A DNA stretch of 64,000 bases from Macrocybe gigantea (lineage: Eukaryota > Basidiomycota > Agaricomycetes > Agaricales > Callistosporiaceae): the NCBI GenBank assembly GCA_011319805.1, contig SJRY01000299.1:248001-312000 (forward strand). The letters run 5' to 3'. The position numbers and the translations under genes are program-made. Shown here piece by piece: positions 21,746-33,417 of this stretch. Numbering within the stretch: position 1 is the first letter of the stretch; every line of letters begins with the position of its first letter. The notes under the pieces are model-generated. The model did no database searches. It saw nothing but the letters and a program-made list of their open reading frames with translations, and had not been told where the DNA came from.

Positions 21746-24700
21746 GGTGCTAAATCGCAACTCATACAACTAAAACAGACTCGCTTCGATACCAGATGTA
21801 GATCATCCCATACTCTGAAATACACCATTCCCACCAAGCAATCTGAAGCACAAAGAAAAACCATCCAAGGGGATAAACCACCAAAGAGGAAAGAACTCGT
21901 AGTACCAGCAAGAATACAAACGTGAAAAGGAATCACAATGATAACACCGGAAGTCAATAGTGGAGCGGATAGGACCTGCATCAACACCTCGATAGTAGCA
22001 AGAACAGGACTGAAGACACGACGAATCAAGAAGATTCCCATCATAAATGCAGACGGATCACCCAACCACCAGAAAATAGCAGACTGAGTAGCAGAGATCC
22101 ACATCGACATCAAAGGACACAAGGAGCACATGGAAGCCATTGTACTCGATATCAGAAAAACTGACATGCTACTAGGACATGACTGGCTTGTCTACCACAA
22201 TCCAACGATCAAATAGAGGACAGGAGAAGTTGTCTTTGACAGATGCCCTAAAACGTGCAAAGTAAACCACCAGATGATTAAGATACAGAAGATGGCTGAA
22301 CCAGTGAAAACCATAGCCAGCGACAAGACAGGAACCCAGATACCCCCATATCTGATCAGATTCAAACACCTCTTCAAGGAGAAGAACTTTGATCATTTAG
22401 CAGACCACAAAGAATGGGACCATGAAATAAACTTAATGAAGGATGCACCCAAAACGATACCGAGCAAGGTTTATCTGATGACACAGAAAGAACTAGAGGA
22501 ATTAGATGCCTTTGTCGAAGAAGGATTATGAACAGGAAAAATACGCCCATCAAAATTACCTTACGCAGCACCCTGCTTCTTTCGCAATAAGAAGGATGGA
22601 AGCAAATGACTCATCCAAGACTACCAGGAGATAAACAAATATACGGTCAAAGACAAGTTCCCACTACCACGCATCAGTGAGCTCCTTGACGTATTACAAG
22701 GAGCAAAATACTTTAGCAAGATCAATATCATCTGGGGATACAATAACGTGCGCATCCGGAAAGGGGACGAATGGAAGGCAGCCTTCCTAACAGCAAGAGG
22801 ACTCTTTGAACCGACAGTCATGTATTTTGGGCAGTGCAACGCACCAGGCACTTTTAGCCAAATGATGGCAAGCCTCTTCCAAGACCAAATACGAAGAAGA
22901 GTGTGCATAATCTATATGGACGACATCATAATCATTGGACGAACACGAGAGGAACTCCAAAAGAACACCATAGAAGTCATGGAAATACTGAACAAGAATG
23001 ACCTGTTCATCAAAGGACCAAAATGCGTCTGGGAATCATCAAAAGTCCCAGTACTAGGATACATCATAGGAGAAGGGAAGGTAGAAATGGAACCAGAAAA
23101 GATCACAGCCGTACAATCCTGGCCAACCCCAAAGACGAAGAAAGAACTACAAAAGTTCTTGGGATTCACGAACTTTTACTGACGATTCATCAAGGGATAT
23201 GCAAAGGTCGCTAAACCCCTGATGGAGTTGACTGGAAACAAAACATTCCAGTGGACAGACAAGCAACAAGGTGCTTTCAAAGAACTGATCCGACATATAA
23301 CCTCAGCACCCATTCTAGCACTACCACAGACAGAAGGAAAATTCCGAGTCGAAATGGACGCCTCAGGATATGCCATTGGAGCGGTACTATCACAACAGCA
23401 GAAAGGACTATGGCATCCGATCGCATTCATTTCGAGATGCATGACCCCAGCATAACAAAACTACGAAATCTACGACAAGGAACTTCTTGCGATAATGGTC
23501 ACACTAAAGACATGGAGACAATATCTCCTCGAAGCTTGAGAGAAGTTCGAAATATTGACGGATCACAAAAACCTATCATACTTCCGGAAGCCACAGTGAC
23601 TCAATTCGAGACAGATTGGCTGGTACCTGAAATTACAAGAATACGACTACGAACTACGACATGTACCAGGAAAGGCGAATGGAAAAGCGGATGTCCTGTC
23701 ATGGATGGCAGGATATGAAGAAAACCTAGCAGAGAAGGACAACATACAAATGATCAAAGAAGCAGCATTCATTCGACATCTGGAAGAGAATAATGAATGA
23801 GACTTCGAATTTATGATGTTCGAGGACGAACACCCACAGAAAGAAGAAGCAGAAAATAACGAAACAATACAAACAAGAGGAATTACGATGATTGAATCCT
23901 CAAGGATAGAACAAATTTGACAATGCACACAAAGGGAGACAATCGTAACAACAGGACTGAAGGAAAAACCACACTGGTTCACAGAAGACAACCATATCGT
24001 ATATGTAGGAGGAAAAATCTACGTTCCTCCAGACAGCAAACTGAAGGAAAACATCATGTTTGAACACCACGACACACCCATCGGAGGACACCCAGGGCAA
24101 TACCGCATGCACGAGCTCATAAGCCACACCTATTGGTGGCCATCAATGCTAACAGACATCAAGAAGTATGTCAATGGATGCGAAACATGTCAGCAAAACA
24201 AAATCATCTGACAAAAGAAACATGCACCCCTGCACCTGCACGAAGTCCCACAGCAACCATGGGAAGATATCGGAGTAGATCTCATAGGACCGCTACCCAG
24301 CTCGAATGGCTTTAATGCCATTGCCGCAGTCACAGACCGCCTGACCAAGATGATCCACCTAGTTCCCACAAAGACTGAACTCACAGCAGAAGGTCTCGCA
24401 CGACTATACCGAGACAATGTGTGGCGGCTTCATGGAATCCCATAAAAGATCATTAGTGATCGAGGACCCCAGTTCGCAGCACGATTCATGACAGCACTTC
24501 TAAAATTACTCGGAACAAAGCAAAATCTATCAACGGCCTATCACCCACAGACAGATGGACAGGCAGAGCGATCCCATCAAGAAACGGAAGCCTTCCTCAG
24601 AAGCTTCACAAACAACTTACAGGACGATTGGGCAGAATGGATAGCAATCGCAGAGTACCAATACAATGACAAAGCACACCAGGGAACGAAGGAGACACCA

Positions 24701-25369
24701 TTCTACCTCAACTATAGAATGCACCCCTGGAAGGGAGAGCCACAGACGACAGAAGGGAATAACCCCGCAGCAAAAGACTTTGTCAAAAGAATGAACCAAA
24801 TACGAAAGGAAGCAAATGCCACGCTGCAATATGCACAAACACGAGCCAAAGACAATTACGATGCGAGACGAAAACCCACCCATGAATACAAGAAAGGGGA
24901 TAGAGTATGGCTAGAAGCCACCAATATCACAGTCAATTGACCATCAAAGAAGTTATCGGCACTCCGATACGGACCATTCAAGGTGGTTGAAAAGAAAGGA
25001 GCCTTGGCATATCACCTGGAACTCCCAGCATCATGGCAGCTGATACACCCCGTGTTCAATGAAACACTGCTCATGCCTTACAAAGGACCCCGTTTCAAGA
25101 TACAAGAGCGACCATCACCACCACCCCCTGAAATCATAAATGATGAAGAAGAGTATGAGATAGAAGAGATCCTAAAAAGGAAGAAACAAGGGAGGGGGAC
25201 ACTATTCCTGGTCAAATGGAAAGGATACGGACATGAAGAGAACACATGGATCAAAGAGAAGGAACTGGGGAATGTGCAGCAAGCTCTAGACCACTTCCTA
25301 AAGAAGACTGCAAACCAGGATAAAAGGATCATGACAAGAGGGAAGAAGACCAAAAATCACACTTCATGA
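21746..25369 (+). pseudogene. Family A pol: protease, RT, RNase H, integrase, chromodomain (copy 1)
   Basis: Complete domain order of a chromodomain Gypsy element. Protease near 21950 reads VNSGADRT: the catalytic Asp (VDSGADRT in copy 2) is Asn. RT at 22270-23180 shows YAAPCFFRNKKDGSK, IRKGDEWKAAF, FGQCNAPGTF and an intact YMDDIIII. RNase H is at 23270-23700 (VEMDASGYAIGAV). Integrase has its zinc region near 24060-24200 and core at 24250-24700 (VDLIGPLP, DRGPQFAARF, YHPQTDGQAERSHQE). The chromodomain is at 25140-25300 (EEILKRKKQGRGTLFLVKWKGYG). At least ten in-frame stops occur, nearly all TGA at expected Arg or Trp, for example after EEGL, SK, NFY, HGIP and TVN; a TAG replaces Trp in IK-stop-RTGE. 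Confidence 0.92.
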
Positions 25370-25800
25370 CCACCAACGCCCCCATCAGCATTGACAGCAG
25401 TGAGGGCAGCCGCGCACCTACCCCAACTGCCCAAGCGACCTCGAGAATCTGGCAAGGATTCTCAATGCTAGTGACTACATGGACCCCCTCGCCATCACAC
25501 TTGGCGCATATATGTGCTATGTTATGACCGTCTGCATGCACCTCTGGACCGGGCGAACCCCTGATGGGACCGGCCCCACTGCAGCTGAACGTATTGCGCT
25601 TCGCGAAGCAATGGAAATGCTTCGCACAGAAAACCAGCGACTTAAACTGCTCACCACCACACTCCATCACATCCGCGCCTATAATGAAGAGCTCATTCAT
25701 ACATGGGCCCCGTGTGCCGCGACCGCCTGGGAGACCAATACTGGGTGGGGACAGCTGGACTAAGGTTTTTCGCGAGGACGTGAATCTAAAGAGAGAGTGA
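25370..25800 (+). CDS. Post-pol region of family A with a small extra ORF and polypurine tract
   Basis: Between the chromodomain stop and the 3' LTR lies an uninterrupted ORF (25479-25763, MDPLAITLGAYMCYV...) with a hydrophobic start and a coiled-coil-like helix (AAERIALREAMEMLRTENQR). It has no TGA, unlike the rest of the element. Function is unknown. It could be a third retroelement protein, a C-terminal polyprotein extension in a shifted frame, or chance. The run aaagagagagtga directly before the LTR at 25801 fits the polypurine tract that primes plus-strand synthesis. Copy 2 has lost this region. Confidence 0.4.
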
Positions 25801-26120
25801 TGTTACGAACGCCGCCCAAAGGACTATTCATTTTCTTATCTTATCTTTCCCACATCCCTTATCTCCCCCATCATGCTGCGCAGCATGCAGCCATCGAGTC
25901 ATCCCACTTCCCTAGTCATCCTGAGTCATCTCCTTCCAGTCTTACTCATCTGCAGTCCACAGCATTGCGCAGCCCATGGTCCGTGCTCCAGTACTGTAAT
26001 GTATATAAGGACTCCCAGATGTACCAGTAGCGCTAGGCTTAATATTCCTTTTGCCATCATCCCAAGACCACTCTCGCACTTAGTCTGCCTGAGTCCTTCT
26101 AAGATTCATCTAGCCTAACA
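25801..26120 (+). repeat. Family A Gypsy 3' LTR (copy 1)
   Basis: 320 bases from tgttacga to cctaaca, with a TATA box (gtatataagg) near 26000. It carries subtype bases (gaacgccgcc and tattcatttt near the start, atctccccc further in) shared with the split LTR ending at 45127 but not with its own 5' LTR. The right flank is tccgc, followed by family B gag in the same strand. Confidence 0.9.
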
Positions 26121-26725
26121 TCCGCTGAGTCAATCCTGAAACTCCTGCAGTTGCTTCTTCATCTTGAAATCCAGACCCATCCCCAGGTCAGCCACTGAAT
26201 CCCGAGGCCAGTACTTCAGCATCAAAAGGTAAAGAAAAGGAAGTATTCCCAGCTCCTTCATTGCAGACTCTTTCTGAGAATACCCAGGCCAAAACCATCC
26301 ATCATGAGGGACCCATCTATCCCTTCCACAATGTTCCTGAAGTTTGTTATGCTCCTCCCACCACTCGAAACTTTGCAGCTCCTGCCCCAGTAGCCAAACC
26401 AACTAACAAGGACCCCTCAAAACAACCCGCCTACAAGAACATTTTCCCCATCATCAATAAGGAGCATGCAGATGAAGTCTTCAAAACCATTTTGAAAGGC
26501 ACCACTCAAATCTCCAATGAGGCCCTCCTTTCCCTTTCCTCCAAAATCAGATTGAAGATGTGCGAGCTTGTCATGCCAAAATGGGTAGCTAATGAGACCA
26601 AACCCATCGCAGTCATGTCCCAGGAGTGCAGCATTCCTGAACCTGTGTTTCGAGCTACCATTGAGGAGATCTCCGATGAAGATACCACCCCACTGAAATC
26701 AATCAACCTTAATGAACTCCCTTTC
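26121..26725 (+). pseudogene. Family B Gypsy gag-protease segment (C-terminal half)
   Basis: Reads in one frame apart from TGA codons at 26126 and near 26165: VNPETPAVAS, then KGKEKEVFPAPSLQTLSENT, YPFHNVPEVCYAPPTTRNF, PTNKDPSKQPAYKNIFPI and ISNEALLSLSSKIRLKMCEL. The last motif is typical of the segment before the retroviral-type protease in a common Agaricomycete Gypsy family. It has no start of its own. It is the in-frame continuation of the gag half at 45128-46560 on the other strand. It is cut at its 3' end by a lone family A LTR at 26726. Confidence 0.7.
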
Positions 26726-27045
26726 TGTTATGGATGTCGCCCAAAGGACCATTCAATTTCTTATCTTATCTTTCCCACATCCCTTATCTTCCCTATCATG
26801 CTGTGCAGCATGCAGCCATCGAGTCATCTCACTTCCCTAGTCATCCTGAGTCATCTCCTTCCAGTCTTACTCATCCGCAGTCCACAGCATTGCACAGCCC
26901 ATGGTCCGTGCTCCAGTACTGTAATGTATATAAGGACTCCCAGATGTACTAGTAGTGCTAGGCTTAATATTCCTTTTGCCATTGTCTCAAAACCACTCTC
27001 GCACTTAGTCTGCCCAAGTCCTTCTGAGATTCGTCTAGCCTAACA
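26726..27045 (+). repeat. Lone family A LTR
   Basis: A 320-base LTR from tgttatgg to cctaaca with a TATA box near 26926, and no internal sequence on either side. Flanks are ctttc and ctata, so there is no target duplication. Left flank is family B gag, right flank an acyl-CoA ligase fragment, which suggests that two insertions were joined by LTR-LTR recombination. Confidence 0.88.
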
Positions 27046-27571
27046 CTATACAAATCCTATACAGTTCATTTAGCTTTGTGGATTGAATCAAGGTACGTTA
27101 TTCAAGGCCTTTCTAATACCCTAGTGATCAGTGACATAATGCCGGAATCCTGTAGAACATGCTTAAAATATCAGGGATACAGGTTTCACCTATAGAGATT
27201 GAAGACTTACTTCTCAAACATCCGAAAGGCCTGATCACAGATGTGAAGGTCACTGGTGTTGGTGGTGGATACACATTCAATGAGAAGGTTCCTTGTGCCT
27301 GTGTTGTGCTAAGTGAGACTGGGATAAAGATGGGCATGTCACGAGTAGTTTGTGAGCTGGAAGATTGGCATCAGCACAATTTGAGTAAGTACAAATGCCT
27401 AAGAGGTGGGATAGAAGTGATAAATCAGGTAAGGAAAGCAATGTTACATTGAGTTCGCAACTGATGAAATGTTTCGTAGATCCCCAAATCTCCTATAGAA
27501 AAGACCTTATGGAGGACTCTTGTGGAGAGGTATGAGCACAGGGCTGGATGGAAGCCTGTGGCAAGGCTTTG
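27046..27571 (+). pseudogene. C-terminal fragment of an acyl-CoA ligase (ANL superfamily, 4CL-like)
   Basis: Three exon-like pieces. FVD-stop-IK (hinge motif VDRIK, with Arg changed to TGA) ends at a GT near 27093. After an AG near 27157 the reading continues NMLKISGIQVSPIEIEDLLL, VPCACVVL and LRGGIEVINQ. A 52-base intron (about 27429-27480) precedes IPKSPIEKTLWRTLVERYE and a TGA stop at 27569-27571. This matches the adenylate-forming enzyme C-terminal domain, with the catalytic Lys region (usually PKSPTGK) altered to PKSPIEK. The N-terminal AMP-binding domain is absent, since LTR sequence begins immediately upstream. Intron remains show it came from genomic DNA, not cDNA. Confidence 0.75.
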
Positions 27572-28305
27572 ACTGGGTGAATGACTGCATATGTATGTAT
27601 CTTATCACCTTATGACAGTATGAGTTTTAGTTAGGGGTGAACACATGTTTCTAGTGCTGCTTAGGAATCTGTTTTTTAAAAATACCATCTGATACTCTGG
27701 CCAGAGCAGATTATGTGATGTGGAAGTATAAGCTGAAGCAGCCATCAACCAAGCAAAGCTCTTTTTCTCTTTTCCTTTTCTTTTGCTCTCATCAGAAAAA
27801 GGCCAGTTTACTTCTAGGTCTTGATCCCTGGTGGCAAGTCATGCTCTATTGAGCCCAATAAATCATCAAATATCACCAGCCTTCAAAATGTGCCATCCAA
27901 TCAGTACTGCTCTTAACCAAAAATGTCACTCAGTTGTCAATCATTACTTCCTTTCCACCATTTTTTTTACTTACAGTGATTTACAATGTAATGCTCGAAC
28001 TGAAAAAACTCTCGCCTACCTCTCTTTTCCTGCTCTCCTTGTTGACTGTCAAATCTGAAGGTGAGGTGACTTGGATATAGGGCCAAATGATGCCATAAGG
28101 AGAGTTCCGTGCTTGCGAAAGCTCACTCTGGAATCGACATCGGCAGATAAACCTTGTACTATAAATAGAACTCGGAATCTCCAGCTGAGTACACTGCCAT
28201 TGTGTTCTGTTCTGCCTGTTCTGCTCTGTCTCTCTGCTTCTATTATGAATAATACAGGGGCTAGACTTCCTTCTAGGATGAAAAATGGAAAGAGAAAGCC
28301 AAAAC
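27572..28305. other. Unassigned spacer
   Basis: No gene or known repeat was recognised. A TATAAAT-like stretch near 28160 followed by a CT-rich run and a short ORF up to 28316 could be the start of another repeat, but nothing supports this. Confidence 0.3.
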
Positions 28306-28481
28306 TGTTAGGCTAGACGAATCTTAAAGGACTCGGGCAGACTAAGTGCGAGAGTAGTTTAAGACAATGGCAAATGGAATATTAAGCCTAGTGCTACTGG
28401 TACATCTAGGAGTCCTTATATACGTTACAGTACTCGAGCACGGACCACAGACTGTGCAAATGCTGTGGACTGCGGATGAGT
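28306..28481 (-). repeat. Partial family A LTR
   Basis: This matches the 3' half of family A LTRs in reverse orientation (tgttaggctagacga to gcggatgagt), including the TATA box region near 28420. Homology stops abruptly at 28481, so the 5' half is lost. Confidence 0.85.
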
Positions 28482-30842
28482 GTTCCTGGGAGCCGGTCTG
28501 AACCTCCTAGCACATCCTGGCTATGTTTACATGACCCAAGCCTCTTTCATCCTCTGCCATGTCACAGCTAACACCAGCTCTAACCATTTCCATACCATGC
28601 TTGGAAGGGCTGACTACTGCATCCCAGATGAGCCCACAATATAGCCAGAGCTTCTCGAACTCCACACATCTTGGAACGATAGACAGTGGTTCCAAAACAA
28701 TGTAATACTCATCCGGACCCTATTTCAACCTGAACACAATCCATTCTGACCCTGAGTCTATGCATCAATCCCATTAAAAAATTGCCCTCTCCTGCACTCC
28801 ATTCCTCAGAACAACCACCTCCATATTCGACATCGATCTCAATGTCAATAGAAGCTGCCCTGATATAAGAAGTGTGACTACTGCACCCTTGTATGAATTT
28901 TGCAATGGAAGCAAGTTGTTCCTTGGTAGTGGCAGGCAAAATTATGCTAGTATCGAACAGGAGATGGAGAAATGAAGTCTTCCCTAATCCACTAGGTCAG
29001 AATAGTGGAAAGGATGAATAGAGTGGAGATGACTTGCCTCCTCGGCATCCAGCAATGAGCAAAGTGAATTCTGACCAGGAGTGTTCTAATGGAGATGGAA
29101 GACAGAAAGCATGGTCAGAGGCAGGCATTGGCGAATGATATTGCAGACAGATTACCCGGAACACCAACTCATCATGAGCATGGCTATCCATGAATCCCAA
29201 ATTCAGTGATTGGAGGTGCATCGAATAGCTATTGTCACCGCATTCTTTTATGTGAAGGCAAGGTCACAGTCTAGCAGTGATGAATTCTCATCTTGTTGTA
29301 AGTCACTGGCTCTTGGCACATATGACAAGTAACCATTCTGATTTTTCTCATCATATTTAGGCACCTTTAAAGAAATAAGCCAGCCATTTTAAAGATGGAA
29401 TTGTAAGTACTTCAAACAGGCTTCGTGAGCAGTTTTCTTGCCACTATTAACCTCAGGGCTGTTAGGGCATACACTGGCAAGCCTACGCTGCTCTTTGAGG
29501 CACAAGATGCATTCTTTTGGAGGGATAAAAATTAAATTCGTTTAGTGCTCTGAGATGAAATCTCCAATGGAGCTTATCTTCATGTCTTGGCAAGGGTCGA
29601 ACCTTAGCATGAAGCCTCCCAAATAATAACTTCAATCTGGAGAAGTGGAAACCACGTTTCTCTTGAATTTTCCTATATTGTCGATGTGAAAAAATCACAA
29701 TAATAATGATAAAATAACTGCAAATTCATGCATGTGTCTGTAGTAAGTCTGGGGGAGGTTTCATGAAACACTGAGAGCGCATGCTCATCATCTGTGTCAG
29801 GCTTGTCTACAACATCACAGGGGTCACCGAGCTTGACGAGATATCTTAAAGATGCTTTGCCTGGAAAAGGCATTGCAGTGATAGCGCAGCTAGCAAAGAG
29901 CATGGCAGGTGTGAAGAAAGCCATAATGATTTTCCTATGGACTTTGAATAACCATTTGCAGAGGTCCAGGAAGAGCATAAATTGATACTATGTTGGCCTA
30001 TCCAGTGCAAAAGGTGAGTAGGCTGAAAGAGGAGATCTCAGAACAAGGAGGGGCCACAAAAACTATTACTGACATGTTTGAGACAAGTCTTAGTACTAAG
30101 CAAGAAGGTCCGCTCAGCAATCAATTGGTCCAGTGAGAAGGAAAAGATTGGATGGCTTGATATACTCAAGTCATGACATGCGGTTTCATCAGAGAACAAC
30201 TGGATGTTGGAAAACTCCCTCTCCCTCTTCACTAGAGTGACTGTGGGACTTCTGACTTTGTGTGGGCAGAGAGCAGCTTATATCATCATATTCATGTGAT
30301 GATCAATTATGCAAGCTTGTCTGATGATGATGAGAGCTGAGAGTGGAACATTCAATATGGAGGTAGCATATTGAAAAATTGCTTGTCAGCATTATCAGAG
30401 TTTCAACAGCAGAGAGGCAGGCCCAATGGGAATGTTCTAAACTAAGAATGAATTTACTGTTCAGCCAATAATTAGAGTTGGCATTTTTCCTGCTCCATGC
30501 ACGTTTTCTGTCCAAGTGCATGCCTCAGGGTCTATTGATCTGTTAGCTTGTTACAGCCGGTTCTATTTTCCTGGATATAAGATGCACCCATCAACTTTGT
30601 ATTCGATCCAATGCAAAAAGCAACTGCTTTTCTGGGATGATTCATTGATTATAACAACTTGTCAGGCCCCTTTCTTATGTGAAGCTTAACTGAGACTCCA
30701 GCAATTGCAGACCATCTGATGCTCCTCCTGCAAAACAGCTTACTTAAACAAATCTGAATAGCACAATATATATCCCAACCAATTTAAACTCTGGTATCGT
30801 TCACTCCTGTATGAAGCAATCATGAGGCCAACATGATTCTTT
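28482..30842. other. 2.4 kb of unassigned, probably decayed repeat DNA
   Basis: Several minus-strand ORFs of 60-100 codons occur (for example 28709-28939 and 29673-29978), but none shows a recognisable motif. Because the region follows the Helitron Rep gene on the same strand, it is where a helicase domain would be expected. No Walker A-like or other helicase motif was found in it. No RNA genes were seen. Confidence 0.35.
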
Positions 30843-33390
30843 TCAATTCAGTTTTCTTTTCCGTACCTTGCATCCATGGTTACCTACAATTGGAGCATTC
30901 CACCCATGTCTGCATATAATGTCGGCCATCTCTTTTGCAGAGCTAAGTAATCTCTGGTGCCTTGGTCCAAAGTCAGGCTCTACTTGAATTTCCTCCAGGC
31001 AAAACTCCCCTCCATCCCCTTCAAGATGTGCAATGATATCTTTGTCTTTCTTGACGTCATCATCCCAAGAAGTGATTATTCCAGCACCTTTGCACATCTG
31101 TGCATGAAAATCATCCCTTCCATCATGACATTCATACTGCAAGTTAAAATGATCCATTATGGCACTCTGTTCTATAGTAAACTCATGTGCAGCAAATGCA
31201 TCATCCCACATTTTGCCCATTCATTTCAAGTCTTTTCCTAACCTCCAGGACTTAAAAAAAGTAAGCATTGTTGCATAGTAAAATTTCCGATCACCTTGAT
31301 TCTGCTGAGGCAAAATTGCATCTCTAAAGTCAGGTAACAGTGATTTCTTATGAGGTGCACAGCACATGACATGAGATGAGTATAATGGTTATTCTGGCAT
31401 GAAAATATGCAGCTCTGAGATGTCACCCTCACACATGTTTTCACTGTCAGATGCATCCAAGTTGGATGTGCTTTCCACCTTTTCTGCATCAGACTCATGT
31501 TCTATTCTATTTGACTTCTGCTTGGCATTCTCAAAAGTCTTAGGTTTTTTAATCCTCTTACAGTGAGAAATCCAAGTGTACAAATCCATATTTTATAAAG
31601 TCTGAATGATAAACATAGTCCAATACTAGCAAGAGACTGATGATATGGTTTTTCTGCTTCATAATCATTACTTTGGAAGACTTGATTGCTCTTGTCATTA
31701 CTATATCAGGTGGAGAAATGTAATTGTCTCCACATGTCAATATAGATTTGGTAACAAACTGATTCCAATAAAAAGGAGCGAATATGTAGCTCGAGTAATG
31801 ATCTGGATTACCCAGCATATACAAGAAGATCAATAGACCACTTAATTCCATCTTAGTACTGATACTATTGACCAGCTTCATCATGAGGTGGCACACCTTT
31901 TCCAGCTGTGAAATTGCTGATGAGCCAATCATTTCAGCACATTTCTAGATGACAGATCTGATAGCTTTGAATATGGCCCATGTCTTTAGTCCAGGTTTTG
32001 TGATGTAGTCCATACAGTATGACAAGATACCCTTTATTACTGTATCTGACCTGAGGTTTGTCACATCAGTGTTGCATCAAAATATATAAGTAATTGCAGG
32101 TGTGATGCTATTTATCATGGCTTCAAGCTTTTTCATACTGAGCGTGCCTGTAATCTCATCTACCGATGTTTTTAAGAATGTCAGATGGGGAAAATGTGCC
32201 TTGCAGGTCCCCCATTTGTTATCCAAACATCCTGCATACTGCCGCCTTTTGTCTTGAGTACTGTCTTTCTTCAACATCAACCTGCATGTATAAATATTTG
32301 ACAAAGCCAGAATATGATCCACTTCTGCAGAAAACTTAGTCTTCAGCCAATCAGATGCAGTTTTGCATGCTTCACAATCCTTGCATTTTTTTTGCAGAGT
32401 GCTGGAGGGACTGGCGGTAGTGTTTTCATTGGATCAACATAGTGAGGACTACTGTGGCAAATTTCAACCATTTTTTTGACCTCCTTTCTTATACCCATTA
32501 GAAATTCCCCAATTTGAGCTGCTTCCAAGTATTCAATCAACAATCATTGGAAGTCAGAAGTAGAGTCCAGAATGTGTTTGCACATCTCATCAGGTGAAAG
32601 AGATCTTTGAATCCATAATAGAAGATGCAAGTGAAGGGTTAGGTGACCTTGTTGTTCCACAGTACCATAGTATGCAAGCATCTTACCAAAAAGACCCTCA
32701 TTATCAGCACCAACACCCAAAATGTGTTTAATGAATAGTGTGATCATATAATGGAAAAAGCGCACAGATGCAACAGGATTTGATCCAATAATTCTTACTC
32801 AGTCATCCTCCTCCAATTCATTAGTGGCAAGAGAGTTAAATATTTCATCTGTACCTGCAAAGTAGAGGGCTAGAGGGTTGTGGGAATCAGCAGGTAACAA
32901 AGTGATATCCTAGAGAGGTGCTCTGAAGCAGGCTGCAAGAGACCATAGCTTGTTTCTCTGAGCTTTTTTGCATGAGATCATCCCTGGAACATCAACACTG
33001 ATATGATTGATGTCACTCAAGAGCTAGAAGCATTTCTTTTCCTCCTCTATTTCAGAGCAAACCAGGTCACTGCTAGCCATTCTTTTTGCAAGTGATTCTA
33101 GCACATCTGGTTGAACAGACAATATCTGATCAGCAACATCATGGAAATACTGGTTATCCACTGCCAAGAAAGAGCTACTCGAAGCTGCCTTCACCTGTTC
33201 ATAGCTAAAGGCAACGAAGGGAAAATTCTCATCAAGCTGAAACTGCTTGTCATGATATATAAGTAAGTGACACTTATGCTGCATGTCAGATAAATGAGTG
33301 AGGCCAATACTGCCCAAACCTAATTGAAAGAGATGGAATATTTGAAAGAAAAGAAATGTATATTCAATTTTCTGATTACAATATATCATT
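30843..33390 (-). pseudogene. Helitron Rep (rolling-circle replication initiator) remnant
   Basis: Helitrons move by rolling-circle replication using a Rep-helicase protein. On the minus strand, in order: a region with SYEQVKAASSSSFLAVD and DINHISVDVPGMISCKKAQ; the Helitron-like N domain RFFHYMITLFIKHILG and GLFGKMLAYYGTVEQQGHLT; then LHLHLLLW, whose H-x-H is the HUH metal site. A Cys/His stretch follows, then CKAHFPHLTFLKTSVDEITG, MKKLEAMINSITPAITYI and YCMDYITKPGLKT with candidate catalytic tyrosines, then KVCHLMMKLVNSISTKMEL and RHQRLLSSAKEMADIICRHG. Several stops and frame changes, mostly between 32540 and 31930, make it non-functional. No helicase domain was found downstream. Confidence 0.8.
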
Positions 33391-33417
33391 AGCTTATTTT
33401 ATTAAAACTCGTATTGG

